In this document: positions 1 to 8,536 of the stretch, one piece after another
Layout of the letters: every line of letters begins with the position of its first letter
How positions within the stretch are numbered: position 1 is the stretch's first letter
DNA from: Geomonas diazotrophica
GTDB lineage: Bacteria > Desulfobacterota > Desulfuromonadia > Geobacterales > Geobacteraceae
Direction: 5' to 3'
Length of the DNA: 64,000 bases
Assembly: GCF_018919385.1 (NCBI RefSeq)
Contig: NZ_JAHLMF010000002.1
Coordinates: 124,001-188,000 of the forward strand
Made by a program: the position numbers and the translations under genes
Notes under the pieces: generated by a model
What the model saw: the letters and a program-made list of their open reading frames with translations, nothing else
What the model was told of the DNA's origin: nothing
Databases searched by the model: none

Positions 1-321
1 ATCGGACTGTCACAGGAGGCGACCCTGCACTCACTGGCGCTGATCCGGATGCAGATGCTGATCTTCTCTATCCTGACCCTGTTCCTCACTATCGCAGGCG
101 TAATCACGCTGCTAAAGATGATCGTGCTGGTTCCGATGAGGAAACTGCAGGAGTATACTGAGAGGGGCCAGGAAGGAAACGGCACGTCTCGGCCGCCGAA
201 TCTTCCCTATGAGCTTGACAAGATCGCCCAATCTTACTACTTTATCAGAGCCAAATTAAACGAAATTGAGCAAAAGCCATTTCAGACGACGGAGAAAGGT
301 CCCGTCTGCCAACACAAGTGA
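1..321 (+). CDS. HAMP-domain membrane protein, C-terminal part (5' truncated by window)
   Basis: The reading frame is open from the first base, so the gene begins before the window. The visible 106 codons hold one hydrophobic segment (about residues 19-40 of the visible part) followed by a HAMP-like linker in which a VPMRKLQEY stretch and a PYELDKIAQSYYFIRAKL stretch form the two predicted helices. HAMP domains connect a membrane sensor to a cytoplasmic output, but here the protein stops about 25 residues after the second helix. Either it lacks an output domain or the output partner is separate. Codon use is less GC-biased than in the neighbours, which may indicate different ancestry. The N-terminal sensor part is not visible, so the signal is unknown. 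Confidence 0.6.
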   Translation: MGLSQEATLHSLALIRMQMLIFSILTLFLTIAGVITLLKMIVLVPMRKLQEYTERGQEGNGTSRPPNLPYELDKIAQSYYFIRAKLNEIEQKPFQTTEKGPVCQHK

Positions 322-355
322 ACCATTTCTGCGGCTGAAAGTAAGCGAGCGATCG

Positions 356-916
356 ATGGAGCAGGCGGAAAACAACAAGACGGGGACCATGGGGGAACGG
401 GCGCGTGACGCGCAGGGGGAGTTGCGCCAGGGACTTCTGGACGAGATAGGGCGCCTGAAACGGTTCTCCAACCGGGGACTTTGGGCGCTTTCCCTGTTCC
501 TGCTCCTGAGCACCGCCGCCTGGCGCGACTTCTGGTTCCTCCCCAGGCCGCAGGAGGTGGTGGCGACACTGGGGGCGGCGCCCAAGCCCCTCATGATCAG
601 CCTGGTGCTGGTGCTCTACACCTTCTCCGCCATCATACTGAGCCTCTCCCGCATGATGGGCGGCGTGCGCCATCCAAGCAGCTTCTGCCACGTCGGCTAC
701 CTGGCCGGCTTCTACCTCTTCTACTACTTCGCCGAGGCGCTCCAGGACAACTACTGGGCCGTCTTCGGTGCCGGCTTCACCATCCTCTGCCTGGAAAGCT
801 ACCGGATCTGGACCTTCTGCAGCGACCAGATCGGCAAGCGCAGCGAACAGCTCGCCTTCTTGGAGCGAAACGGCAGGATGCCCCCTGAAGAAGACGAAGA
901 GTCCCTCTACGACTGA
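356..916 (+). CDS. Conserved multi-spanning membrane protein of unknown function
   Basis: The protein has about 186 residues from the ATG at 356. A longer in-frame start at 266 would overlap the preceding gene and lacks a good ribosome site, so 356 is preferred; an ATG at 389 is also possible. The N-terminal 40 residues are charged and helical. They are followed by about four hydrophobic segments (around ALSLFLLLS, MISLVLVLYTFSAIIL, VGYLAGFYLFYYFA and WAVFGAGFTILCL). The C-terminus is acidic (EEDEESLYD) and probably cytoplasmic. I recognise no catalytic motif. It lies 34 bases after the HAMP-domain gene and may be co-transcribed with it. Function is not assigned. Confidence 0.7.
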   Translation: MEQAENNKTGTMGERARDAQGELRQGLLDEIGRLKRFSNRGLWALSLFLLLSTAAWRDFWFLPRPQEVVATLGAAPKPLMISLVLVLYTFSAIILSLSRMMGGVRHPSSFCHVGYLAGFYLFYYFAEALQDNYWAVFGAGFTILCLESYRIWTFCSDQIGKRSEQLAFLERNGRMPPEEDEESLYD

Positions 917-925
917 CCTCCCGCC

Positions 926-1162
926 TCAGTTCTCCGCCGCGCTCAGCTTCTCGTAGCTGCTGCAGGGCTGCCCGGTCTTCATGCGCGGCACGTCCAGCAC
1001 CGTGTAGATAGTGCAGCGTCCCTTCTCGTGCAGCTTGCAGTCTTCGTAGCTGCAGACCATGTAGGCACGGTCGTTGGGGCCGGTGAGCATCTGCTCCAAT
1101 TTCTCGGCGATCTTGTCGTTCTTTCCCGCCAGTGCCGCTATCTGAGCAAGTTTGTCGTCCAT
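926..1162 (-). CDS. Small cysteine-containing hypothetical protein
   Basis: This is a 78-residue protein read from the ATG at 1162. An upstream in-frame ATG at 1168 sits directly against the AAGGGGAG ribosome site, whereas the second ATG has six bases of spacing and is preferred. The second half carries four cysteines (CSYEDCKLHEKGRC and a later PCSSYE), a spacing that could bind zinc or an Fe-S cluster. The first half is a charged helix. It ends 10 bases from the convergent membrane-protein gene. I do not recognise the family; the Cys pattern is seen directly, metal binding is inference. Confidence 0.6.
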   Translation of the reverse strand: MDDKLAQIAALAGKNDKIAEKLEQMLTGPNDRAYMVCSYEDCKLHEKGRCTIYTVLDVPRMKTGQPCSSYEKLSAAEN

Positions 1163-1243
1163 GGGCATCTCCCCTTGAGAAACAGCTGGCTATCGGACCG
1201 CCACTGAGCCCGAAGACTAGCATCATACGCGCCGGGCCGCCAT

Positions 1244-1279
1244 AAAAAAAAGGCCCCGTACCATCGGACGGGGCCCCTT
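1244..1279 (-). terminator. Rho-independent terminator of the sfrB-sfrA operon
   Basis: An 8-bp GC-rich stem (GGCCCCGT at 1252-1259 against ACGGGGCC at 1268-1275) is followed on the minus strand by eight T residues (1244-1251 on the plus strand are A). It lies 25 bases past the sfrA stop codon. Confidence 0.9.
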
Positions 1280-1303
1280 CGTCAGTCACGCCGTCACGGC
1301 GGG

Positions 1304-3775
1304 TTACGCTTTTTCAACCTTCACTTCCACCAGGTTGCAGTTCCCCTTGAGCAACGCGTTGGCGTTCAGGTCGCGGAAGTGCGAGGGGGCGAAGAGGAGC
1401 CCCGGCTGCAGCTTCGCGCTGATCTTCGCCGCAGCGGTAAGGGCGCCGTTGCCGGAGCTGAGCTTCACGCTCGCCCCTTCGGCGATCCCGAGTGCCGCCG
1501 CATCGGAGGGGTGAAGTTCCACGAAACCGGCAGGCGCCACGTCGAGGTTGGCGTCGGAGCGGGTGGTGGAGGTGCCGTTATGGAACCCGATGGGGCCGAC
1601 CAGGAGCTGGAACTTCGCCTGGGCGGGTGCCGCGGGCTTGGCGACCGGCGCCAGGGGGGCGTCGGTTCTGGCGGCGCTCCCACCCTTGATGACGCCGTTG
1701 CGGGAGCCGTCGAAGGGCTGGTACCCCTTGGCCGAGCCCTTGATCTCCGCCATGAGGCCGGCCGGGGTGATCGCCTGGGCGTTGTCGGTCAGCCTGCCGT
1801 AGAGATCGGCCAGGATGGCCCAGTCTTCCCTGGCCTGGCCAGGGGCGTCGACGGCCTTGAAGATGGCCTGTACCCGGTTGTCCAGGGAGGTGAAGGAACC
1901 GCTCTTCTCGGCGGCGGCACCTGCCGGGAGCACGACGTGGGCGTAGTCGAGGGAGTCCCCCTGGAAGACGTCCTGCACCACCAAGAGTTCCAGTTTGCCG
2001 AGCGCCTTGCGGATGCGCTGGTTGTCCGGGAGGCCGGACAGGTCGCAACCCAGGAGGTAAAGGGCCTTGATGCTCCCCTTCTCGATCCCCTCCACGATGC
2101 CCCAGATGTCCTTGCCGTCGCCGCCCGGGGCGACCCCCATGTCCAGCATGCCCACGGTGTTGTTCTTGGCGTCGATCGGGAAGATGCCTCCCCCCTGCTC
2201 GCTTGCCGAGCCGGTGATGACGGCGAGGTCGGCCAGGGCCGCGATCTTCCCGGAGGCGTCGGCGCTCCTGATCAGGTCGGCGCCGAAGACGATGGCCACG
2301 CGGCTCATGCCGGCGAGCTGCCGCACCGCGTTCTCGACCGCGGCCACGGTGACCCCGGCCTGCTGGCAGAGCTCGTCCATGGAGAGCTGGGCGAGCCCTT
2401 CCTTGATACCCTCGGCCCCGGCCGGAAGCGCTACCCCCGCCTCGATGAGCCCCTTCATCAGTGCGTAGATGACCTGGAGTTCGGCGCCGGGGAGGTGCTT
2501 CAGGTGCGCGTTGGAGAACTTCCTGAGTTTCACGTCGCGCATGTTCACCAGCACGAGACGTGCGTCCTTCTTGGTGGCTGCCTTGATGACGCGGTATTCG
2601 GCGCCGGTCGCCTCGGCGTTCAGGTCACAGCCAAAGACCAGGATGGCCTGGGCCTCGTCCAGGGCGTCCAGCTGTTTGCTGGCCCCGGTGAAGCCGAAGC
2701 GCCTGAGCATCTGGGCCTGGGCTTGCGCGAAGCCAAGCCCGGCCTCGGAGTCGAGGTTGGAGCTCCCGAGCGCCTCGCGGAAGAGTTTCTGGAACAGGAA
2801 GCTCTCCTCGTTGGTCACCCTCGGGGACCCGATCCCCGCCACGGCCTTGCCGCCGTCGCGCGCCACGATCTCCTTGAGCTTCGCGGCCGCGGCGGAAAGG
2901 GCGGTATCCCAGTCGGTCTTGGCGAGCGCCCCGGAGTCGCCGCGCAAAAGCGGATCGGCGAGCCGCTCCAGGGAGTGCAGGTAGCGGTAGCCGAAGCGGC
3001 CGTTGATGCAGAGGTTGCCGTTGTTGTAGCTGTCGTCCTCGCTGGTGACCCGCTCAACGCGGCCCTCCTTGGCGTGGTACTCGATCTGGCAGCCTGCGCC
3101 GCAGAAGGCGCAGACGCTGGGGATGCGGTTGAAGGTCCAGGGACGCCCCTTGAACTTGAAGGGCTTGGTGATCAGCGCGCCGGTCGGGCAGGCCGCGACG
3201 CAGTTGCCGCAGAACTCGCAGTTGAGCGGCTTGCCGTCCACCGTGTCGATGATGGCGTCCTCACCCTTGTTGACCACCTCGATGGCGTCGCAACCGACGA
3301 TCTCGTGGTCCACCTTCACGCACTTCTCGCACAGGATGCAGCGGTTGGGGTCGCTTTCGATGAGCGGCCAGTCGTAGCGGATCGCCTTGCGCTCCAGGAT
3401 CGCCGAGTAATCCTGCTTGGTCGCGTTCAGCGCGTAGCAGGAATCCTGCAGGTCGCACTCGCCGCCGGCGTCGCAGACCGGGCAGTCCAGCGGGTGGTTC
3501 ACCAGCATGAGCTCCATGATCTTGCGGCGGGCTTCCCTCAGGGCCGGCGTGTCCGTGGTGACCTCGATCCCCTCCTTGACCGGCGTGTTGCAGGCGGTCA
3601 TGGTACGCTCCACACCCGCCACCTCCACCGCGCAGACGCGGCAGGCGCCGGTGGGGGAGACCTTCTTGAGCCAGCACAGCGTCGGGATGGTGATCCCTAC
3701 CGTGGCTGCGGCCTCCAGTATGGTGGTACCTTTCTCGACCTGCACGCTTTTGCCATCAATGGTTAAGCTGACCAT
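1304..3775 (-). CDS. sfrA: NAD(P)H oxidoreductase alpha subunit SfrA (NuoG-like, molybdopterin-oxidoreductase fold)
   Basis: The 823-residue protein is built like complex I NuoG. It begins with a [2Fe-2S] ferredoxin domain (Cys34, 45, 48, 62). Next is a His-Cys3 [4Fe-4S] site (His94, Cys98, 101, 107), then two [4Fe-4S] ferredoxin motifs (Cys146-149-152 with Cys162, and Cys186-189-192-196). A fourth cluster site (Cys222, 225, 229, 256) opens the long molybdopterin-oxidoreductase-like region. The pairing with an upstream flavoprotein of GltD type, rather than with the other nuo genes, matches the soluble SfrAB enzyme of Geobacter sulfurreducens. That enzyme was purified as an NADPH-dependent Fe(III) reductase and later linked to acetate growth and NADPH oxidation. 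The start ATG follows GAGG at a 7-base spacing. The physiological electron acceptor is not visible here. Confidence 0.85.
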   Translation of the reverse strand: MVSLTIDGKSVQVEKGTTILEAAATVGITIPTLCWLKKVSPTGACRVCAVEVAGVERTMTACNTPVKEGIEVTTDTPALREARRKIMELMLVNHPLDCPVCDAGGECDLQDSCYALNATKQDYSAILERKAIRYDWPLIESDPNRCILCEKCVKVDHEIVGCDAIEVVNKGEDAIIDTVDGKPLNCEFCGNCVAACPTGALITKPFKFKGRPWTFNRIPSVCAFCGAGCQIEYHAKEGRVERVTSEDDSYNNGNLCINGRFGYRYLHSLERLADPLLRGDSGALAKTDWDTALSAAAAKLKEIVARDGGKAVAGIGSPRVTNEESFLFQKLFREALGSSNLDSEAGLGFAQAQAQMLRRFGFTGASKQLDALDEAQAILVFGCDLNAEATGAEYRVIKAATKKDARLVLVNMRDVKLRKFSNAHLKHLPGAELQVIYALMKGLIEAGVALPAGAEGIKEGLAQLSMDELCQQAGVTVAAVENAVRQLAGMSRVAIVFGADLIRSADASGKIAALADLAVITGSASEQGGGIFPIDAKNNTVGMLDMGVAPGGDGKDIWGIVEGIEKGSIKALYLLGCDLSGLPDNQRIRKALGKLELLVVQDVFQGDSLDYAHVVLPAGAAAEKSGSFTSLDNRVQAIFKAVDAPGQAREDWAILADLYGRLTDNAQAITPAGLMAEIKGSAKGYQPFDGSRNGVIKGGSAARTDAPLAPVAKPAAPAQAKFQLLVGPIGFHNGTSTTRSDANLDVAPAGFVELHPSDAAALGIAEGASVKLSSGNGALTAAAKISAKLQPGLLFAPSHFRDLNANALLKGNCNLVEVKVEKA

Positions 3776-3831
3776 ATAAAAACCTCAGTATTCGGTGTGA
3801 TGAATTGCAATAGGTCCGGGCGCTGCCGCCC

Positions 3832-5844
3832 CTAGACGGCCACCATGGCGACCCGGTAGCAGCGCAGGCACCTCTCGGCCTCCCGCACCGCCTGGCTGTT
3901 GGCGTAGCCCAACTCCACCTCGCAGTAGTTCTTGTAGCTCGCCCTCTCCTTGCCGTGCACCTCCTTCTGGTGCTCGCGCGAGGCGCCGTCCAGCCACTGC
4001 ACGTTCTCGTTCTTGTCGTAGACGCCGAAGTAGGTGAGGATGTCCTCCATCCGCTCGTCGTCGGTGAGGTCGACGCCCTTTCCTTCCAGGTAGCGCTGGA
4101 TCACCTTGGCGGCACGGTGGCCGTTGCCGACGCAGGCCACGACGGTGAGCGGGCCGATCTCGGCGTCGCCCGAGGCGAAGACGCCGTCGCAGTCGGTGAT
4201 CAGGGTCCTGGAGAGCATGTTGCCCATGCCGTCCTTCAGGTCCTTGCCGTCGTGCCCCTTGAGCGGCACGTACTTGGTGACGATGGTGCTCCACTTGGTG
4301 GTGTCGATCCCCGCGTCGGCCGGGATGAAGGAGAGGTCGGCGTCCTGGCCGATGGCCGGGATGATGGTGTCGCACTCGATGATGAACTCGGAGCCCGGCA
4401 CCGGTTCCGGACGGCGGCGCCCGGAGGCGTCCGGCTCGCCGAGTGCCATCCTGATCAGCTCGACCCCGGTGACCTCGTTGTTCTCGTTGGCGATGACCTT
4501 GGTCGGGAGCACCTGGAACTCGAAGCGTACCCCTTCCTCGTCCGCCCCGTCGACCTCCCAGACGTCGGCCGGCATCTCGTTGCGGGAGCGGCGGTAGACC
4601 AGCACGCTCTCCTCGGCCCCCTCGCGCAGCGCAACCCTGACGCAGTCGATAGCGGTGTTGCCGCCGCCGACCACGAAGACTTTCTTGCCCATCCCGGTGG
4701 GAAGGCCCAGGTACACGTTTCTCAGGAAGTCGATGCCGCCGGTCAGGAAGCCCTTGTACCCCTTGTCCTCCCCCTCGACACCCATCGGCTTGGAGCGGTG
4801 CGCGCCCGGCGCGAGGAGCACTGAGTCGAATTTCTGCCTCAGCTCGTCGAGGGTGATGTCCTTGCCCACCCGGGTGTTGTAGATGATCTCGACGCCCAGT
4901 CCCTGGATGATGTCGATGTCGCGCTGCAGCAGGTGGCGCGGCTGGCGGTAGGGGGGGATGCCCACGGCGACCATGCCGCCGCCCAAGGGAAGCGCTTCGT
5001 AGATGGTGACCGGGTACCCTTCCAGGGCCAGGTAATAGGCGGCGGCGAGACCGGCCGGACCCGCGCCCACCACGGCGACCTTCTTGGACTGCTTCGCCTT
5101 GGGAGCCATGGGCGGGAGGTGGCCGTGCTGCCATTCGTAGTCGGAGGCGCTGCGTTTGAGCACCATGATGTTGATCGACTCGTCCACGTTCTTCCTGCGG
5201 CAGGCGGTCTCACACGGGTGCGGGCAGACGCGGCCGCAGACCGAGGGGAGCGGCATCGACTCGCGGATGGTCTCCAGCGAATCGCCGAAACGGTAATCCT
5301 TCACCGACTCGATGTAGGCGGGGATATCGATGTGTGCCGGGCACTTGTCCATGCAGGGCGCGGTGTACTTCTCGATGTAGCGGAATTCCGAGGAGAGGCT
5401 CTTGGCGCCGCGGATGTAGTTCACGAAGGCATCGCGGAAGTGGGTGACCGCGTCGATGACCGGTACCGCAGAACTCGGGCAGAGGGTGCACTTGCAGTGC
5501 GACAGCACGCTCCCGACGTCGAGGATGGTCTCGAGATCCTCTTCCTTGCCGCGCCCCTCCATGATCCCGGAGAGGGCGTCCATGATGACACGGGTCCCCT
5601 TCTTGCCCGGGGTGCACTTGCCGCAGACGTACTTGGTCTGCACCCGCTTCATGTACTCGGCGACCATGGCAGGGATGTCGACATCCTTGTTGTACAAAAT
5701 GATGCCATCCCAGCCGAGGAAAGCCGAAAGCGGCCGCTCTCCGTCGTAGGTGGCGGGCAGTTTGAAGGAGACATCCTTCTTCTCGCCCCCCTTGCGGTTA
5801 TCAACTATGTTTCTGCCCCAGCTGGAAAAAACTACCTCTGCCAC
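3832..5844 (-). CDS. sfrB: NAD(P)H oxidoreductase beta subunit SfrB (NuoF C-terminal plus GltD-like flavoprotein)
   Basis: The 670-residue protein starts at GTG 5844, five bases after GGAGG. Residues 70-145 resemble the C-terminal Fe-S part of NuoF, but the CGxCxPC motif reads CGKCTPG, so the third Cys is missing. A compensating CKCTLC cluster lies about 45 residues later. Around residues 165-215 is a GltD-type double [4Fe-4S] region (CMDKC, then CGRVCPHPCETAC). The rest is a glutamate-synthase-small-subunit-like flavoprotein with an FAD fingerprint (VAVVGAGPAGLAAA) and an NAD(P) fingerprint (VFVVGGGNTAID). sfrA follows 56 bases downstream in the same operon. It probably takes hydride from NAD(P)H and passes electrons to SfrA in the cytoplasm. 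Confidence 0.85.
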   Translation of the reverse strand: MAEVVFSSWGRNIVDNRKGGEKKDVSFKLPATYDGERPLSAFLGWDGIILYNKDVDIPAMVAEYMKRVQTKYVCGKCTPGKKGTRVIMDALSGIMEGRGKEEDLETILDVGSVLSHCKCTLCPSSAVPVIDAVTHFRDAFVNYIRGAKSLSSEFRYIEKYTAPCMDKCPAHIDIPAYIESVKDYRFGDSLETIRESMPLPSVCGRVCPHPCETACRRKNVDESINIMVLKRSASDYEWQHGHLPPMAPKAKQSKKVAVVGAGPAGLAAAYYLALEGYPVTIYEALPLGGGMVAVGIPPYRQPRHLLQRDIDIIQGLGVEIIYNTRVGKDITLDELRQKFDSVLLAPGAHRSKPMGVEGEDKGYKGFLTGGIDFLRNVYLGLPTGMGKKVFVVGGGNTAIDCVRVALREGAEESVLVYRRSRNEMPADVWEVDGADEEGVRFEFQVLPTKVIANENNEVTGVELIRMALGEPDASGRRRPEPVPGSEFIIECDTIIPAIGQDADLSFIPADAGIDTTKWSTIVTKYVPLKGHDGKDLKDGMGNMLSRTLITDCDGVFASGDAEIGPLTVVACVGNGHRAAKVIQRYLEGKGVDLTDDERMEDILTYFGVYDKNENVQWLDGASREHQKEVHGKERASYKNYCEVELGYANSQAVREAERCLRCYRVAMVAV

Positions 5845-6206
5845 TTAGGCCTCCGAAATAGCTGTAAAATTGGCCGCATTATCGGCTAAATATTTACATT
5901 TATTAAGTAAATTGTCCGGTGCACATTGTATACAGTATCCAGTTTTTACCACATCACTCAGCTCTAATCAAGCGAAAAATCATACGGATTATCGCTGTGG
6001 TAGGCCGTATACGACAAGTGCCGATCGCGGCGCCGGACGCTCGTTGCCATAGCTGCAATTAATGGTTGTTTTTGTCGCCGTTAGGTCCTAACATCGCCCC
6101 CGGCACGGCGCGGCGCCCCCCTTAAAGAATTTAACTTTTCGCTGGAGACGCCGATACTTAATCTGGAAGCGCCCATGAAGACCCTGTGGGCGTCACCGGA
6201 GGGGTC
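5845..6206. promoter_or_regulatory. Divergent intergenic region between sfrB and the DUF342 gene
   Basis: This AT-richer stretch of about 360 bases holds no convincing gene. It must carry the promoters for sfrBA (minus) and for the DUF342 gene (plus). Two GTATAC-centred sites are visible: TTGTATACA at 5926-5934, resembling GntR-family operators, and CGTATACG at 6006-6013. A GGAGG box precedes the ATG at 6207. No riboswitch family could be recognised. Confidence 0.45.
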
Positions 6207-7844
6207 ATGGAGACCGACATTCTCGACGGCACCGGATTGAAGCTGCAACTGAGCCCGGACCAGATGTCCCTGTTGGCGCAGTACACCCCGGTCACCCAGC
6301 GGCGCGTCCTGGACGCAGGGCAGCTGCGCGAGGCGATCGAGGCGCTGGGATACGGCGAACTCTTCGTCTCCCAGGACGCCCTGGAGCAGCTGCTGCAGCG
6401 CTGCGCCGTCTCCCCGGCCGCCTTCACGCTGCAGATCGGCGAGCGGCGCGACGCCACCCTCGCCCTGCAGCTCTCCGACGACATGATGAGCGCCACCCTG
6501 AGCATCCAGCCGGCCTTCGGCGGGCGCAGGATCACCCGCGAGGAGGTGGAACAGGCGCTCTCCCGCGCCGGGGTGGTCTGCGGCATCCTGTACGACGAGA
6601 TCGAAGCCGCGGTCCAGGCGGGCCAGGCGAGCAAGCTTGTGATCGCCCAGGGGACCGCGCCGCTCCCGGGGGAGGACAGCCAGTTCATCAGCCTGATCCC
6701 CGAGATGGCCACCCAGATGCCGCAGCTCTCAGACGACGACACGGCCGACTACCGCAACCTGGGCGACATCGTCAGCGTGAGCCTCGGGGACCCGCTCTTG
6801 CGGCGCACCCACCCCACCACCGGCGTCCCCGGGGTAAACCTCTTGGGGGTGGAGCTCCCCACCAGTGACGGGGTCGACATCCCCTTCGCGGAGAACCTTA
6901 CCGGCATCGCCTGCGACCTCACCGACTGCGACCTCCTGGTCGCTGCCATCTCCGGCTACCCGGTCATCGTGCCGCACGGCGTCATCGTTGAGCCCGTGTT
7001 CAAGCTGAAGCGGGTCGACCTCTCCACCGGCAACCTTCACTTCAAGGGATCGCTGGAGATCTCCGGCGACGTCTGCGAGGGGATGGAGGTCACCGCCACC
7101 GAGGACATCACCGTTGGGGGGGTCGTGGAGGCAGCCCGGGTCAAGGCGGGGGGAAACATCATGATCCAGGGTGGGGTTATCGGTCACGGCAAGGCAGTAC
7201 AGCCCGGGACGATGGTGAGCCGCCAGGAGATGGCCCAGCTGGAGGCGGGGGGGGGCGTAACGGTGCAGTTCGCCGAGAACGCCGCCATCAGCGCCGGCGG
7301 GGACATAGTGATCCGGGAGCTCGCCATGCAGAGCGAGCTCACCTCGGGGGGAAGCATCCTCGTCGGGGAGACGGGGGGGCGCAAAGGGCACATCATCGGC
7401 GGCGTCTGCCGCGCCGTCTCGCTGGTGCACGCCGTGGTGATCGGCTCCCACGCCGGGGTCCCCACCGTCATCGAGGTGGGGGTCGACCCCGCCCTAAACC
7501 GCAAGCTGGAGACGGTACAGGAAAACCTGGCCGAGAAGCAGCGCCAACTGGACGAGCTCACCAAGACCCTCGCCTACGTCAAGGAGAACCCCGGCAGCAT
7601 GGAGGCCGGGCTTTTGAACCTGAAGCAGCGCATCTACACCAAGTGCCAGGGGGAGCTGGCCGAACTCACCGGCGAGAAGAAACGTCTGCAGAAACGGCTG
7701 GAGATCAATGCCCAGGCCAGGGTGGAGGTGGAGCGCGACGCTTTCCTGGGCGCGCAGATCAGGATCGGCTCCAGCACCCTCCTCGTCGAGGAGGACCTGA
7801 CCAACCCGACCTTCACCCTGGGCGAACAGGGGATAGCATACTGA
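6207..7844 (+). CDS. DUF342 / FapA-family polymer-forming protein
   Basis: The protein has about 545 residues from ATG 6207 (GGAGG four bases upstream; an in-frame GTG at 6186 lacks a better site). The central part (about residues 170-410) is rich in Gly-Val-Ile repeats of the type ISGDVCEGMEVTATEDITVGG and IMIQGGVIGHG, which predict the right-handed beta-helix of the DUF342/FapA family. The C-terminal third contains a long charged helix likely to form a coiled coil, then a short beta segment. Family members are cytoplasmic and have been linked to flagellar assembly or cell-surface processes, but the biochemical role is unsettled. coaE starts 16 bases downstream and is probably co-transcribed. 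Confidence 0.8.
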   Translation: METDILDGTGLKLQLSPDQMSLLAQYTPVTQRRVLDAGQLREAIEALGYGELFVSQDALEQLLQRCAVSPAAFTLQIGERRDATLALQLSDDMMSATLSIQPAFGGRRITREEVEQALSRAGVVCGILYDEIEAAVQAGQASKLVIAQGTAPLPGEDSQFISLIPEMATQMPQLSDDDTADYRNLGDIVSVSLGDPLLRRTHPTTGVPGVNLLGVELPTSDGVDIPFAENLTGIACDLTDCDLLVAAISGYPVIVPHGVIVEPVFKLKRVDLSTGNLHFKGSLEISGDVCEGMEVTATEDITVGGVVEAARVKAGGNIMIQGGVIGHGKAVQPGTMVSRQEMAQLEAGGGVTVQFAENAAISAGGDIVIRELAMQSELTSGGSILVGETGGRKGHIIGGVCRAVSLVHAVVIGSHAGVPTVIEVGVDPALNRKLETVQENLAEKQRQLDELTKTLAYVKENPGSMEAGLLNLKQRIYTKCQGELAELTGEKKRLQKRLEINAQARVEVERDAFLGAQIRIGSSTLLVEEDLTNPTFTLGEQGIAY

Positions 7845-7860
7845 GCAGCAAGGGAGCGGC

Positions 7861-8469
7861 ATGCGCATCATAGGACTCACCGGGGGGATCGCATCGGGCA
7901 AGACCAGCGCGGCGCACCTCTTCGAAAAGCTGGGAGCGGCAGTTGTCGACGCCGACCAACTGGCGCGGGAGGTAGTGCAGCCGGGCGAGGAGGCCCTGGC
8001 GCAGATCGTGGCGAGCTTCGGGGACAAGGTGCTCAACCCCGACGGCACCCTGAACCGCGCCACCCTGGGGGAGATCGTGTTCGCCGACCCGTCGGCGCGG
8101 CGCATCCTGGAGGGGATCACCCATCCCGCCATCAGGAAACGGGCGGAGGAGAAACTGCAGCGGCTCAGGGAGGCGGGGACCGGCACCGCCTTCTACGTGG
8201 CCCCGCTGCTCTTCGAGGCGGGAATCACCTCGCGGGTCCACGAGGTATGGGTGGTCTACCTGGACCAGGAGACCCAGCTGGCACGCCTGATGGCGCGCGA
8301 CGGCCTCTCGCGGGAGGCGGCCCTCTCGCGGATAGCGTCGCAGATGCCGATGGAAGAAAAGAAAAAGCTGGGGAGGATCGTCATCGACAACCGCGGCAGC
8401 AGGGATGAGCTGGAGGCGCAGGTGCTCAAGCTGTGGCGCGAGGAGATAGCGGACCGGACCAAGGGGTGA
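7861..8469 (+). CDS. coaE: Dephospho-CoA kinase
   Basis: CoaE phosphorylates the 3'-hydroxyl of dephospho-CoA with ATP, the last step of coenzyme A synthesis in the cytosol. The 202-residue length is typical. The Walker A loop GLTGGIASGKTSAA lies at residues 5-18, followed by the family signature VVDADQLAREVV. The THPAIR region and the ARDGLSREAALSRIASQMP segment match the CoA-binding and lid parts. The start ATG follows AAGGGAG. It is the second gene of the plus-strand pair with the DUF342 gene and ends before a strong terminator. Confidence 0.95.
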   Translation: MRIIGLTGGIASGKTSAAHLFEKLGAAVVDADQLAREVVQPGEEALAQIVASFGDKVLNPDGTLNRATLGEIVFADPSARRILEGITHPAIRKRAEEKLQRLREAGTGTAFYVAPLLFEAGITSRVHEVWVVYLDQETQLARLMARDGLSREAALSRIASQMPMEEKKKLGRIVIDNRGSRDELEAQVLKLWREEIADRTKG

Positions 8470-8498
8470 GCCGGGACGAAAGCGAAGAGGTACGACGA

Positions 8499-8536
8499 AA
8501 AAGGCCCCCGCTTGCGGCGGGGGCCTTCCTTTTTTG
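8499..8536. terminator. Bidirectional rho-independent terminator between coaE and the IclR gene
   Basis: A perfect 9-bp stem, GGCCCCCGC (8503-8511) against GCGGGGGCC (8517-8525), is flanked by an A-run on the left and a T-rich run (8526-8535) on the right. It can therefore stop transcription from both convergent genes. Confidence 0.93.
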
